Part shown: one piece after another, positions 1 to 33,900 of the stretch
How positions within the stretch are numbered: position 1 is the stretch's first letter
Layout of the letters: every line of letters begins with the position of its first letter
DNA from: Hoplostethus atlanticus
Lineage: Eukaryota; Chordata; Actinopteri; Trachichthyiformes; Trachichthyidae
Assembly (NCBI GenBank): GCA_034670405.1
Contig: JAXDDX010000058.1
Span: 186,001-250,000 of the forward strand
DNA length: 64,000 nt
Direction: 5' to 3'
Made by a program: the position numbers and the translations under genes
Notes under the pieces: generated by a model
Database searches by the model: none
What the model was told of the DNA's origin: nothing
The model's input: only the letters and a program-made list of their open reading frames with translations

Positions 1-61
1 CAAACGGCACAGAAGCCGGTTGTGTGTGTATCACCAGAATCCAGGTGGTGCCCTGTCTGAG
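1..61 (+). CDS. Possible 3' part of an exon of an unidentified upstream gene
   Basis: The first 61 bases stay open in one frame (ending Asn-Pro-Gly-Gly-Ala-Leu-Ser-Glu). They stop exactly at a strong 5' splice site, GAG followed by GTGAGT at 62-67. A long CA repeat follows inside what would be the intron. The peptide is too short to name, and the exon start lies outside the window. It could also be a chance donor-like site or a 5' UTR exon. Confidence 0.25.
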
Positions 62-106
62 GTGAGTCATGGGCTAAGTTTGCACCCCCAGGCTCTAGAT
101 ACTGAC

Positions 107-129
107 CTGGGCTCACACACACACCCACA

Positions 130-200
<71 letters not shown>
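107..200. repeat. (CA)n microsatellite
   Basis: An almost pure CA dinucleotide tract of over 80 bp, broken by a few CCCACA interruptions at its left end. The His-Thr peptide it would encode is not a gene. Confidence 0.95.
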
Positions 201-202
<2 letters not shown>

Positions 203-719
203 CATCCTAACTAGAACCAAGAGAAAGAGAGAGACATGCAAAACTGACAGTCTTTGGAGCTGTGGTCAGTTTTCTGCAAAAACTCAAACTAAATCAAAAA
301 CATACACTTTCATCAGCTAGTCAAACTGAGTTAGCAAAATATTTCCTGTGTAGTCTGGGCCCCTCTGCAACATTTCTGTGGCTGAGCAGCAGTGAGTGAG
401 AAAACATACTTGGAACATCAGGAGTGGATAAACACTAAATTACACTCTTGAATTACTTACTGAGTGGAACATGACAAAAATCATATGTGCAGTATGTCTG
501 TTCTGTGGAAAGGCAGTACAGTGGCGAGCCACAGCCTCCCAAATCCGACCAGGAGACGGCTGCTGGTCCTCTGTCGCTCAAATGGAGGAAGAGACCATGG
601 CTTTAATGCTACTAGATTAAAGGACTACACTTGGTCACCTTACCCAATATCTGACGAGAGGATTGGTACCAACTGACCAGAGGATTGGGAGGTGCTGTGG
701 GAGTATGGGGTGCCAGGTT

Positions 720-960
720 CATTGCTGCGGGCCATTCAGTCCCTATACGCTCAGAGCGAGAGTTCATAAACTTTTATGCACTCTGTATACGATGCTTGCC
801 CAAACTCCTGGTACGGGGATCGCTCTCTGAGTAGCCCTTCCCAAGGTTTCTTCCATTTTTTCCTAAAAGTTTTTGTGGGAGTTTTTCCTGCTCCTCTGTG
901 AGGGTCCAAGGCTGGGGGATGTCGTGTACTAACCATTAATTGTTTTCACACTTTGGGCAT
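720..960 (-). repeat. Dispersed repeat, copy 1 (inverted relative to the copy at 38835)
   Basis: Read on the minus strand, this stretch matches 38835-39125 over most of its length. The order is the same: a block on dispersal of 'wounded' phrases such as GGTTAGTACAC, CATCCCCCAGCCTT, GGAAAAACTCCC, TGGAAGAAACC, GGCTACTCAGAGAG and TTTGGGCAAGC. Two diverged copies in opposite orientation in one window mark a dispersed mobile repeat. The family was not identified. The rest of 250-2300 shows no gene. Confidence 0.7.
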
Positions 961-2069
961 AACCAGTGCTACGGTAAAAGTGCAATAAGTTAGCTACCTA
1001 CTTTTTATGATTGTTAGTTGGCTCCCTGGTTAACACAAGAGTGGGCAGAGCAACCGAAAAGGACAGCTAACCGTGTTTTATGGGAATTAACAGCAAGGTT
1101 TTAAAACACATCTTTGACCAATCAAATTGCTTGGCTGAAACTATCCATTGCGTAATTAGGTTTGGATTGACTGTGTGGATTACATACACAAGTTTGACAT
1201 TCTCCAGAAGTATACACTGGTTGAAGATCTGGTGTATTCCTACATTGTTCTTAGCAGTAATTCTTCTCCAATCCTTTCCATAGACTTTTGGTGTACCAGC
1301 TATCTGAGCAATGTCCTTTATTTCTAGATTGGTTAGATTGGTGAAATGCAGCTGCCAAGCTACTAAACCGTGGACAGACAGGCTGTGTGTGTGTGTGTGC
1401 ATACGTCTATATGTATGGGCCCCCTCCCTCCTCCCTACATCTTTCTACATAGCCGCTTATAAACGACTCCAGTCACAGATCTCCATTGTTCACATCAACC
1501 CTGATTCTTAGTCTGGTTTTGCCCCTCACTCATCAGACTCAAATATCAGGTGTACAGAATTCAGAGCTCAAATTTCGGGCATATATCATGATAAACTTTT
1601 GACACTTGTTTCTCCTGCCTCGATAATTTGACTTTTATGGTTATGTGTGTATTGCCATAGCTGTTTTAGTTACATCATATAACCATATAACCAAAACAGC
1701 TCAGTGATGCCATGATAAAGGCACCAAGTTGTGGAATGTGGAAGCTGTGAGATGATACTCACACATGGCCTCGTAGAGCACTAAGTTTGAATTGTACCAC
1801 AATAAAAACCATCACTGAAAAATATTACTCAACTAGTCAACTTAATCATTAATTATCTTTGTTTGGATACTCGTTAATCCTATTTCCACAGCAGCCAATT
1901 CCTTCTGTCTCTTTCATCCCTCATCATGGCCTCTGGTTGCCTTCAGAGCTGGGCCCCGGTAATCACACTGTAATAAGCTTGATGAAGGCTGTGTTAAAGG
2001 ATGTCCCCTGACATAACAGTGAAATTGGACAACACTTCCAGCTGTAGTGCTTAAATATTAAGAGCTTGG

Positions 2070-2106
2070 CAACTCTCTCTCTCTCTCTCTCCCCCCCCCT
2101 CTCTCT
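2070..2106. repeat. CT-rich simple repeat
   Basis: A CT repeat followed by a C run and further CT, upstream of the tropomyosin muscle promoter region. GAGA/CT tracts are common near fish promoters. No specific role is visible. Confidence 0.8.
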
Positions 2107-2326
2107 TTCAAACTCATGCACTGTTTATCTCTCAAACTCCCTCCCTCTGTTTTGCATTATGCTCTCTCTCATCCTCTCAAATGCACACACTCACAGACTT
2201 TGAGTGTGAGATGTGTGTGTGTCAATCAGCGGAACTCTTATCCATTGGCAGGAGGTTAAATGTGGAAACAGGACCTTGGCTTCTCTCGCCTGTCTGATCT
2301 CCGGCTCTCTGTGAAAACTCAGCAAC

Positions 2327-2336
2327 CCAAATAAGG
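2327..2336 (+). promoter_or_regulatory. CArG box (SRF site) upstream of tpm4 exon 1a
   Basis: The ten bases CCAAATAAGG fit the serum response factor consensus CC(A/T)6GG exactly. They lie about 550 bp before the exon 1a start codon. SRF drives many smooth and striated muscle genes, which suits a promoter making the 284-residue muscle-type tropomyosin. Use in vivo is inferred. Confidence 0.55.
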
Positions 2337-2389
2337 AGATCAGCCCCAGCCGAAGAGTGAGTGAGTAGAGCAGAGTGGGCCAGCCAGAC

Positions 2390-2396
2390 CATTCCT
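2390..2396 (+). promoter_or_regulatory. MCAT (TEAD) element near tpm4 exon 1a
   Basis: CATTCCT matches the muscle MCAT core bound by TEAD factors. It sits 54 bp downstream of the CArG box. The pairing of the two sites makes a muscle promoter or enhancer more believable than either short motif alone. Confidence 0.4.
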
Positions 2397-2882
2397 TACA
2401 AAGGCCTTGGATGAGTAGGTTGATAGGGTGGAGTGTGTGCGTGATAGCCAGTGAGCGACTGTATTGGGGGGGTTAGATGGGGTAGACGCAGAGGGGTGAG
2501 TGTTGGGATGAAAGGAGGAATGGATGGAGGGATTGAGGGCAATGGAGAGATAGGATAGAGGGAGGGAGGGGGAGGACGGTGGTCATCAGAAACTGGAGGC
2601 AGGTTCTGTTGCAGTTTAAATCTCTAACGGTGACCGTAGGGCTGGAGTCTGCATCTCCCTGCAACAGCGTGCCTGCTCTCTCTGTCTCTCTCCCCTTTTT
2701 CTCTACGTCTCTCTCTTTGCATTTCCCTCTAGCTTCGTTGGACTCAGGCTCAATAAAGTGAAACACTCAATCTCACGCAGGAAAAGAATCTCCTAAACCA
2801 TCTCAAACCAGAAGAGACAAAGCCTCAACTTTCTAAGCTACATTTCTCAGCTCAGCGAGGGAAATCCAACTGAACCACCACC

Positions 2883-25466
<22,584 letters not shown>

Positions 25467-26770
25467 ACACACAGAGAGGAAGATGGAGAGGATGAGATAG
25501 TCATGTAACATTCCATCAATTTTCGACTCCATTCCGCATTTCAAGCTGTAAAATCTTATTCCCTATGGAAAAGGGGATTAACTTAATACTTGTACCCTTG
25601 TTTATTTTCTTCAAAGGCACAACTTTCTTTCTGTAATGTCTCTTTTTAAGATGAGAAAGTCATTCTGAACCCATCGCCTCCTTTGTATCTCCTGCTTTGA
25701 TTGCAGAATTTTCTTCCGGGAATTATTTTTGACCACTTTATAGAAAGAATGGACAATTACTATATTTAGAAAACACCCACAGGAACCTCAGATTTGGTCA
25801 CTCAAGAACTCAAGTTATATTATAAGTGAATATAGGTTCTATCTTGATCTCTCGATTTCAATGCATATACTGTAGATGACATTGGGTTTTGCCCAGTCTC
25901 CAGTAGTGTGGCTCCCAAGCGCCACCTAGAGGTTAGTCAACAGTTTTTGTAATCATAATCATGACGTGCCACCTACACACAAACATATGCAGTGGGCTCC
26001 TCTGTGCCTGTCTCAGCAGTATGCTCCTAAATGCATCTGTTTGTGTGTAAACATCATGGTCAAATGGACAGGTGCCGTCTCGTGGAAAGGTTTCACGTCA
26101 TTTCTAGCGCTCACTGTAAAATAACGTTATGTAGTCAGATGTAAAAACCTGCTGCTCCATATCAATATCTGTGAGGCTTCTTCAAACATCAGGCACACTT
26201 CATACACTAGAAAGCAATAACTTCTCTGCCAATCCTAGATGATCCTGAAGCCTACATGCTTCAGGATACAATCGGCGCACAACCTGTGTATGTTTATATT
26301 GAGACCTGTGCATTTGTGTCTTGGACTTACACATATTTTCTTCGATGTACCACCTTTCCATGAGCTTGACCTGACCACTTTTCCTACATTCCTACAATTT
26401 TCCATAATGAATAGTCATATTTCCTATGGTATTATGTGATCGACCAAAACCCAAAACCACTGGATCTTCAGTCAAGTTTTATAAACCATGGATAATTATT
26501 GTATATAGTAGAACAATGTTAGGTATTATTAATGAAAAGTTGTATTGCTCCGATTTTTTACACCACTTCTGTTTGGCAGGGGAACTCTCGAAACCAAAGA
26601 AGACGCATAACAGAGACAATAAACCTTTAAAATGTTATATTGTTGTTTGTGAAGGTCATCGTGGTTTTATCTCATTCTTAGGCCATGTAAAAGCCTCACA
26701 TTTGACTGAACCTTTGAAATATTTCATTCCCCCCTTATTTCAACCTAATAAATTTTTTTTTTTACAGAAA
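25467..26770 (+). other. tpm4: tpm4 3' UTR with polyadenylation signals
   Basis: There is no gene after the exon 9d stop up to the convergent S27-like gene. AATAAA occurs at 26618-26623 and 26747-26752. The second is followed by a T run and fits a distal 3' end. The exact cleavage site is inferred. Confidence 0.5.
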
Positions 26771-27127
26771 TAATGACTTTTATATTTTGTGCACTCAATA
26801 TTTTAACGACAAAAATGACAAAATGTTTTGTACATACAGGACAAGCAGTCACCATTTTTACATTCAGGGCGAATTCCACATTAAGTGCCACATCAGATCA
26901 ATCCGTTACAAATAACATTTTACAAGATAATCTGAGTTTATAGAGATTCTCTATAATTTAGATCAAGTTAAGAGACAATTTCTCTGATAAAGAGAGTTCT
27001 GTATGGTGAAAACAACACGATGCCACAAAAATCAGGAGTCAGGAATGGTACCGAAAACTCATTCATCTAGCCATGGTCCATGCTGATGCCAGTCAATGGC
27101 TCTCTGCTGACTTTTGCACTTTTCTGC

Positions 27128-28360
27128 TCAGGATTTCCTTCTGAAGGAGCAGCCTACATGGAGAAAAGTCAGAAGAACAAACATTTCAATAAGTCATTGT
27201 AGACAAAACACTGAGTAGAAGACAGGACTTTTCCCCAAGCTGTGTCCTCTGATACTTGGTCATCTCACCAATGTAATTACACCTTGATGTTACCTGGCAA
27301 GAACTACAGTGGATGAGCAAGAAGGGTGCAGTGCACAGGGCAGTTTGGTTTGCTTCAACAAAAATGGACAGTAAATAAGCGCGAGCATGCAATTGAAATT
27401 AATTGTGCTCCACAAACATGATACTAGACTGGGAAGTGAGTCTTCCAATAGGGAGCCAGGGATCCAAGAGAAAGGACAATAACATTTTTGTAACCCTGTT
27501 TGAAAAGTGCTACACAAATAAACTACTATTTATTATCACAACATGTAAGAATGGGGAGACAGTACTGTCAAAGCGTATCTGAACTGGAGATGAAACGTAA
27601 TGTGTTTGTGATCTTGCGCACCACTGTTGTTACAATATAACTCACCTGCAGTTAGTCGACATTTGCCCCCCTGAGGCTGGCAGAGGATGATGGAGCAGCC
27701 CCCACAAGGCACCACTGCCTGGGCATGGCTGAAAATGGTGGTGATCCTGTAGCAGCCTGGGGAGCAATTAAAGAAGGATGAGAGATCACTTTTAAACGTT
27801 TGATTGATCAATCCAAACAGATTTCAAGAGATAACCACCACTGTGATCTCTGGGGTTGAAAACTGCTGTGGTGTGGTAGTCACCCACTGCTTACTTGGGC
27901 ATTTAACATCCATGAAGTATGAGTTGGGGCTCTGCACCAGCCTCTTTTTCTTGTGTTTTCTCTTCTCATCGACAAAACTGGGGTGCATCAGATCCTTAGC
28001 CAACTGCAATGGAGATCAGAACATGAACGAGCCAATGAGGGTTTGTTAAATGTTGATGTTATAACCCCTCCCCCTACAGTCTGATGAGTGAACTGCTAGT
28101 ACACAGAGACATGCCCGTGCATGTCCTGGCATCATTCATATAAGTTATACACAGATCCTGGCATATTTACTTATTATTGGTCTATTTTCGATTATACCAT
28201 AATATATGTGTGTATCTGTACTTAACTGATGTCATTCTGTTTCTATCGATCTATCTATGTGTTGCTCAATTATTAATCACTTTTTGTACAGCTTTATCTC
28301 AGGCAGTCAAAACATTCTAACATTTCCACCAGCAATTAAACGTAATTTACTTACAGGCAT
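27128..28360 (-). CDS. Divergent ribosomal protein S27-like (eS27 family) paralogue
   Basis: Four coding exons on the minus strand: 28360-28355 (Met-Pro, donor GTAAGT), 28003-27895, 27756-27646 and 27153-27128 (stop TGA). All borders are GT-AG and give 83 residues; the family usually has 84. The N-terminal half has the eS27 signature [20 protein letters not shown]. The zinc ribbon keeps both CxxC pairs (CPSC and CGGC). The intron positions, including the tiny Met-Pro first exon, are those I recall for vertebrate RPS27, so this is a gene duplicate and not a retrocopy. The second half differs from the almost invariant family sequence at many sites, and the C-terminus ends GCSFRRKS. It could be a lineage-specific rps27 or rps27l paralogue, or an early pseudogene with intact splicing. 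It converges on tpm4 and is head-to-head with rab8a. Confidence 0.8.
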
Positions 28361-28950
28361 TTTAAAAAAAAAATCCAAATCACTCAATTTGTTCGTCCAA
28401 GTCGATTGCAATGCAAAAGTAAAAGACTGTGAAGAGATCCTGTTTTGCGCCTCTGAAATGACTGTCTGATAGTGTTGTACCGGAATAGCCCGAGCAGGCG
28501 GAGTTCCACCTTTAACGGGATAAACAACTCCACCGATTCAATTTATCAAGTAATAAAAACGCAATTCTAGATAAGCTGCAATGTATTTGGCTCTATGAAA
28601 CCAACTAACTCCTCCCATATGTTGCTGTTGTGTACTTTCAGCCTTTGGTTTCTATTCATGGCAATTGCCTTGGAGTGCAGTAGGACCAGCCATGTCACGT
28701 GTATATTAGACTTGGGTTTGAGGTAGAGATTAGCAAATGTTTCTTGGTTAGCTGTCGCAGCGCTTTACACTTTTGCCCAAAAAAGAATAGGATTTATGCA
28801 GAGAATGTAATTAGTGGCTCCCCATATTTGAATGAATATAATCTTGTATCAGTGAAATACGTTGGAAGAATTTATCAGCACTTCAGCTCCTCTATCCTAA
28901 AACAGTCAATGTTTGCAAAGCCCATATATAAACGATTAAACACATCAATG

Positions 28951-29220
28951 CAATTTGAGACGACGCTGAACTTGGTTTCGGATTCATAGTTTCGGATTCG
29001 GCAGTTAAGGGGAAAGTTAAGGGAAATTTATTGCTGAGCGACGATCCTCCGTTTTTTGCACCTCTTACAAAAACCACTGTACATAGACCTGTCAAATCTG
29101 GACTAGATTATCCCAGAGGGGTTAAAGATTCCTTAAAACACAGTTTTAGATTTGTGAAACCTTTACTCTATGAATGTGACTCTGTGAATCCGAAACCAAC
29201 TTCAGCGTCGTCAATTTGAG
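28951..29220. mobile_element. 252-bp MITE with 9-bp target-site duplication
   Basis: The element at 28960-29211 has 30-bp terminal inverted repeats starting ACGACGCTGAA, which match at 28 of 30 positions. CAATTTGAG flanks it directly at 28951-28959 and 29212-29220. Nine-base duplications suggest a Mutator-like mobiliser. There is no coding capacity. It lies between the S27-like gene and rab8a. Confidence 0.8.
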
Positions 29221-29531
29221 CGTCAATCTATACAGATGATCAAAATAAAGCCAACTGGGACAGAGCGAGGGGCTTACATGACATCACCAATCAATAGGAA
29301 ACTCTCCTGAGCCTGATGAGCTATCACTCATGTCAATGAAACTTTAGGATCAATAGATATAGATGATGAAAATACAGCCAATTAGGAAAGGTGAGTGGAT
29401 TAAATGGCATCACCAATCAATAGGACACTCTCTCCTCCAACTCTGTGCCTTCAGGTTTGTTGTGCTGAGTCTGATGGACTGTCACTCACGCAAAAGCGAC
29501 TTTGGGATCAATAGATACAGGTGATATCCAG

Positions 29532-30768
29532 CATAGACATATATACATAGACGCCGCATTGACTGCTTCTGCCCATTGCTACGATACGTAAACGTCGCCG
29601 CCATATTGGTTCGGGCAAGACTGGCCTGTAAACAATTACAAGTGAACGGGGAGCTGCGGTTTTTCTGGATGAAAAGCACTATAACGTTTACATTTCTCAA
29701 CCGATTTCAATGAGTCCTTTTTTATATTCAAGGGTTTATGATCTACGTGGAGTAGAAAAAAAAGTTTTGTCTCCAGTTACTTAGTTAGGCTATAATCGCT
29801 GCTAGACGCCCAAGAGAGCAGTGTCAACGTTAGGCTCACATGAACTAAATTACTTACGTGGTGGAAAATAATTCATTGTCATAAGGCATTGTAAAAACTC
29901 AGGTTTGTCAAGCATGGATTTGGCTTATTTTCCTTGGTTAATACTTGTGGAGACGTCCATATATAATATAAATGAATGTACATGAAATGTGTAGAAAGTT
30001 ATTTTTCTGTCCATGTCCCCATCATTTTAGCTTTTCTTGTGCTCCAGGTCAGAACACAGCTCATTCACTTTGAAATACTGGGGGGGGGAAATCTAAATAG
30101 CGCATTTTTAAGTACTAATAATTGACCATCATTGAGAAAAATGGAACAAAATCGGCAAATACAAATTACAATAGTGAGACACTGGCAGTCAGTCTGCTTT
30201 CTATATTTGTATAGCAGTGAAAGGATACAGATATACTCCAAGACAGACAATTAAAGACAAAGACAATTATAAGATAAGATACACCTTTATTGATCCCCAG
30301 AGGGAAAATAAAGAGGGAAAATTCAAATGGCATATAATCAAGATTTTCATCTATATTTATATATCTATATTTCTCCAAACCTATTTTTATGACAAGCTAC
30401 TCGTTTCGGCTAAGCGGCTGACATATTATGAATCTGACTGTAGTTAGCTGGCTAGCTAACTTTTCTCACACTTTGAAGGTTTCCCAAAGAGAAAGAGTTG
30501 ATACACAGCGATTATAGATTAACGATCGAGATTCTAAGTAACTGGAGACAAAACTTTTTTTCCCTACTCCACGTAGAGCATAAACCCTTGAATATAAAAA
30601 CGGCTCTCGGTTGAGAAATGTAAACATTATAGTCCTTTTCATCCAGAAAAACCGCAGCTCCCCGTTTACTTGTATTTGTTTACAGGCCAGTCTTGCCCGG
30701 TCCAATATGGCGGTGACGTTTACGTACGATCCACAGGCCAATGCGGCGTCTATGTATATATGTCTATG
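29532..30768. mobile_element. 1.24-kb inverted-repeat (foldback) element with 8-bp target duplication
   Basis: The ends are a perfect 30-bp inverted repeat beginning CATAGACATATATACATAG. Homology between the arms then continues, with gaps, to about 29810 on the left and 30475 on the right. ATATCCAG flanks both ends (29524-29531 and 30769-30776). Eight-base duplications fit hAT or P-type transposases. No transposase is seen. The middle carries a TTTATTGATCCCC fragment (about 30286) shared with other repeats in the window. Its right end lies 225 bp before the rab8a start codon. Confidence 0.8.
30702..30713 (+). promoter_or_regulatory. YY1-like site in the element arm next to rab8a
   Basis: CCAATATGGCGG contains the YY1 core ATGGCGG in a good context. 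The mirrored copy is at 29598-29609 in the other arm. It is about 280 bp before the rab8a start codon. Binding is inferred from the motif only. Confidence 0.4.
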
Positions 30769-30776
30769 ATATCCAG

Positions 30777-30992
30777 TGCCTCAAACTATGAATTGCGAAA
30801 GCTCATGGCCAACCGGGCGACCAATGATAACAAAACATGCAAACCCAATAGAATCGAAACGGATTTCCGGAGCCACGACGACAGAGAAGAGTGACAGTTT
30901 CCGTGGCCAATCCGCAATCCCATAAACTGACAATCGGTGACGTCTTTGGCCTCGCAGAGCAGACGGGCGGGATATCCGCAGTAGCTAATAAC
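30777..30992 (+). promoter_or_regulatory. rab8a: rab8a promoter and 5' leader
   Basis: A TATA-less, housekeeping-like stretch with CCAAT at 30821-30825, 30845-30849 and 30907-30911, an ETS-type ATTTCCGG at 30863-30870, and a CRE-like TGACGTC at 30938-30944. It fills the gap between the inverted-repeat element and the start codon. The transcription start is not determined. Confidence 0.5.
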
Positions 30993-33900
30993 ATGGCGAA
31001 GACTTACGATTACTTGTTTAAACTGCTTTTAATCGGCGATTCAGGCGTCGGAAAGACCTGTGTGCTATTCAGATTCTCAGAAGATGCCTTCAACTCAACG
31101 TTTATCTCCACTATAGGTTGGTATATTTGGCATTATTTGTGCTGTCTAGGCCGAAAAGTGTTACTGGAGCAGCCCATCCCGTCATGCTAATATATTGCTA
31201 ACTTTTTGGCTAGCAATCATTATGTAGTGGCTAGCCAGGAAGCAGCCTTACCGGCTTGTTACAGGGTACTTGATTAAGGCCAACAAGTTACGTTACAGTC
31301 CAGACTTTGCCAAAACTGTCAAAGCGATTTTAGCAAGTCATGATCCCTGGAAAGCTACTGACTATCTTAACTACAGCTTGGGTGGGGTACCCAGCTGAAT
31401 TAGCAGACTACAAAGCTGTCAAGTGATCTACTTAACGTTACCCAGTCTCATTTTCCACATGAGCCAACGTGTTGCACTTCCTACTGTAGTATTGCAAGTA
31501 TGAATGAATTCGACAACCATTTTCTTCTGTATGCAAACATTAATACTGTTATTACTAGGATGGTGAGTTGTTTTTGCCGGGTGTCCATGAAGATCACACT
31601 CATTTGCTGAGCTTGAACTGTTTTGTTTTTCTCTTATTTCCCTTAGGTATAGACTTCAAGATCAGAACAATAGAACTAGATGGGAAGAAGATCAAGCTAC
31701 AAATATGGTAAGAGAGTGATACAAAATCAAGTATGGTCACTTCAGAACTTGAAAGTAAAATGGAAAGTAAAAAAAAAAAAAAGAAGTGGAAAGTAAAATA
31801 AATGGTAAATTGCTGCATTTATATAGCGCTTTTATCCAAAGTGCTTTACAATCTATGCCTCTCATTCACCCATTTACACACACACTCACACACCGATGGC
31901 AGTGAGCTACCATGCAAGGTGCTAGCCTGACCATCGGGAGCAATTTGGGGTTCAGTGTCTTGCCCAAGGACACTTCGACATGTGGACTGGAGGAGCTGGG
32001 GATCGAACCTCCGATATTCTGATTAGAGGACGACCCGCTCTACCTCCTGAGCCACAGCCGCCAGAAAGTATTATAGGATGGGATGGTAGAATGGCACAAT
32101 GCAAAGATGTCTCTGTACATCTGCTTTGGTACCCCACTCATATCTCTTGACATCACTGGCCACTCCACATTCTTCCATGTAGTAAATATAGCAGTATGGT
32201 GCTTGAAAGAGTACCGACCCTAGATACATCTGGCCAACAAGTCCAGATTATGGTTGTGTCCATTGAACATGTCATCTGTATGGTACATCTTTATCCCAGG
32301 CAAATACCAAAACATTAAACCATGCGATGTAAACCATATTTTATAGCAAACAGAATGCACTGTGGGTATGACTCTGGCCTGGGCATTGTGGTTTACTTTG
32401 GCTTGGTTCAGCAAGGTAAAGATGAAAAACGTCTCTCTCATCTAGGGATACAGCAGGGCAGGAGAGGTTCAGAACCATCACAACAGCCTACTACAGAGGA
32501 GCCATGGTAAGTTGCCCTGTGGGCCGTACATCTCAATAGAATGGATGTTCCCATGTCAATGGTAACTGAACTGAGGGATTGGTGGTCATCTCAGGTGTGA
32601 GCACTATTTAATTATCCGTAGCTCACTGTACACTCTTTCCACAATCACGCTCTGTATTGTTGTTAATGATTTCTTACATACTTGGGTAATCGAAAAGGTG
32701 TGCCCAACGCTTTGCCATGGAATCTTGGTATGACTCTTTTTCAGTTCAGGCTCAACTGGATGCCTGTGTCTGTTGATTGTTGTTGCCTTTGCTATTGAAG
32801 GACCCATTTTAACTTGGTCCCACGATATCATGTGGTCCACCAATAATAAAGCTAAAATAAAGATGATGAATGTGACTATGACACCTCTGACCAGACATGA
32901 AAGGCTAACATGGTCAGAAGAAAATCATGTTAAGCACTCTACTTCCATCACTGTTTCATTGGACTAAGAGCCAGTGAGGGATGATTCCATTGTTGTTTGG
33001 CATCTCTATATTGATGTCTACCATCTATTACCTTTCCAGGGCATAATGTTAGTGTATGACATTACCAACGAGAAGTCGTTTGACAACATCAAGAACTGGA
33101 TACGGAATATTGAAGAGGTAAAATATTAGTTACATTGGTTTATATGTCCGTGGGAGTATGTTTGTGTGTGTGCCACTGTTCATACAAATACATAGTTATA
33201 CAACTGTTTTATTGCATGATCGAGTGTATTTTATTGTGTTGATATTCTATTTATGAGGTACCACCTGAACAGTCATAGTTTTTACACACATTTTGTTACT
33301 GATCCCTCCCCTGTCTGTTTGCTATGCCTACTTCCCCTCCACAGCATGCCTCAGCAGATGTGGAAAGGATGGTCCTTGGGAACAAATGTGATGTCAATGA
33401 CAAACGACAGGTGTCCAAAGAACGAGGAGAGAAGGTGGGATCATGTGACTTGACAGATGAAAGCATATAAAGTAGAATCTTGATCTCCTGGGGTGGCCTT
33501 ATGAGTTATTGTACTTAAGCTGTCTGAGTACTAACAGTGTGTCTGTTTCTTATCTCCTGCCATCAGCTGGCATTGGAGTACGGTATCAAGTTCATGGAGA
33601 CAAGTGCAAAGGCCAACATCAACGTGGAGAATGTGAGTTCACTTCCTTTGTAGTCACTCATTCACAGTCTAGAGCAGTGTTGCCCAGTGTTGGGCCTGGG
33701 GGCCAAACGTGCCCCTCAACCAGCAATATTTTGTCTGTTTTGATACAGTTCATATCTTAGTAGTGATTTTGACATTACTTTCTACAAGGCCTAATGTTGA
33801 TAAAAGACCTAAGAAGCTATCATTTAAAAATAATCAATGTAACAATTTTGGCCCACTCACCCATTTTACATTCCAACCAATGGGTATCCCTGATCTAGCG

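Noticed and set aside
20-214. Open frame rich in His-Thr
   Set aside because: It is translation of a CA microsatellite. The same holds for His-Thr, Cys-Val and Ser-Leu frames at 5167-5475, 16334-16662, 55358-55684 and 63567-63709.
26426-26773. 115-codon frame downstream of tpm4 exon 9d
   Set aside because: It is not accepted as a gene. Only its middle resembles a tropomyosin last exon, and this is reported as a weak observation.
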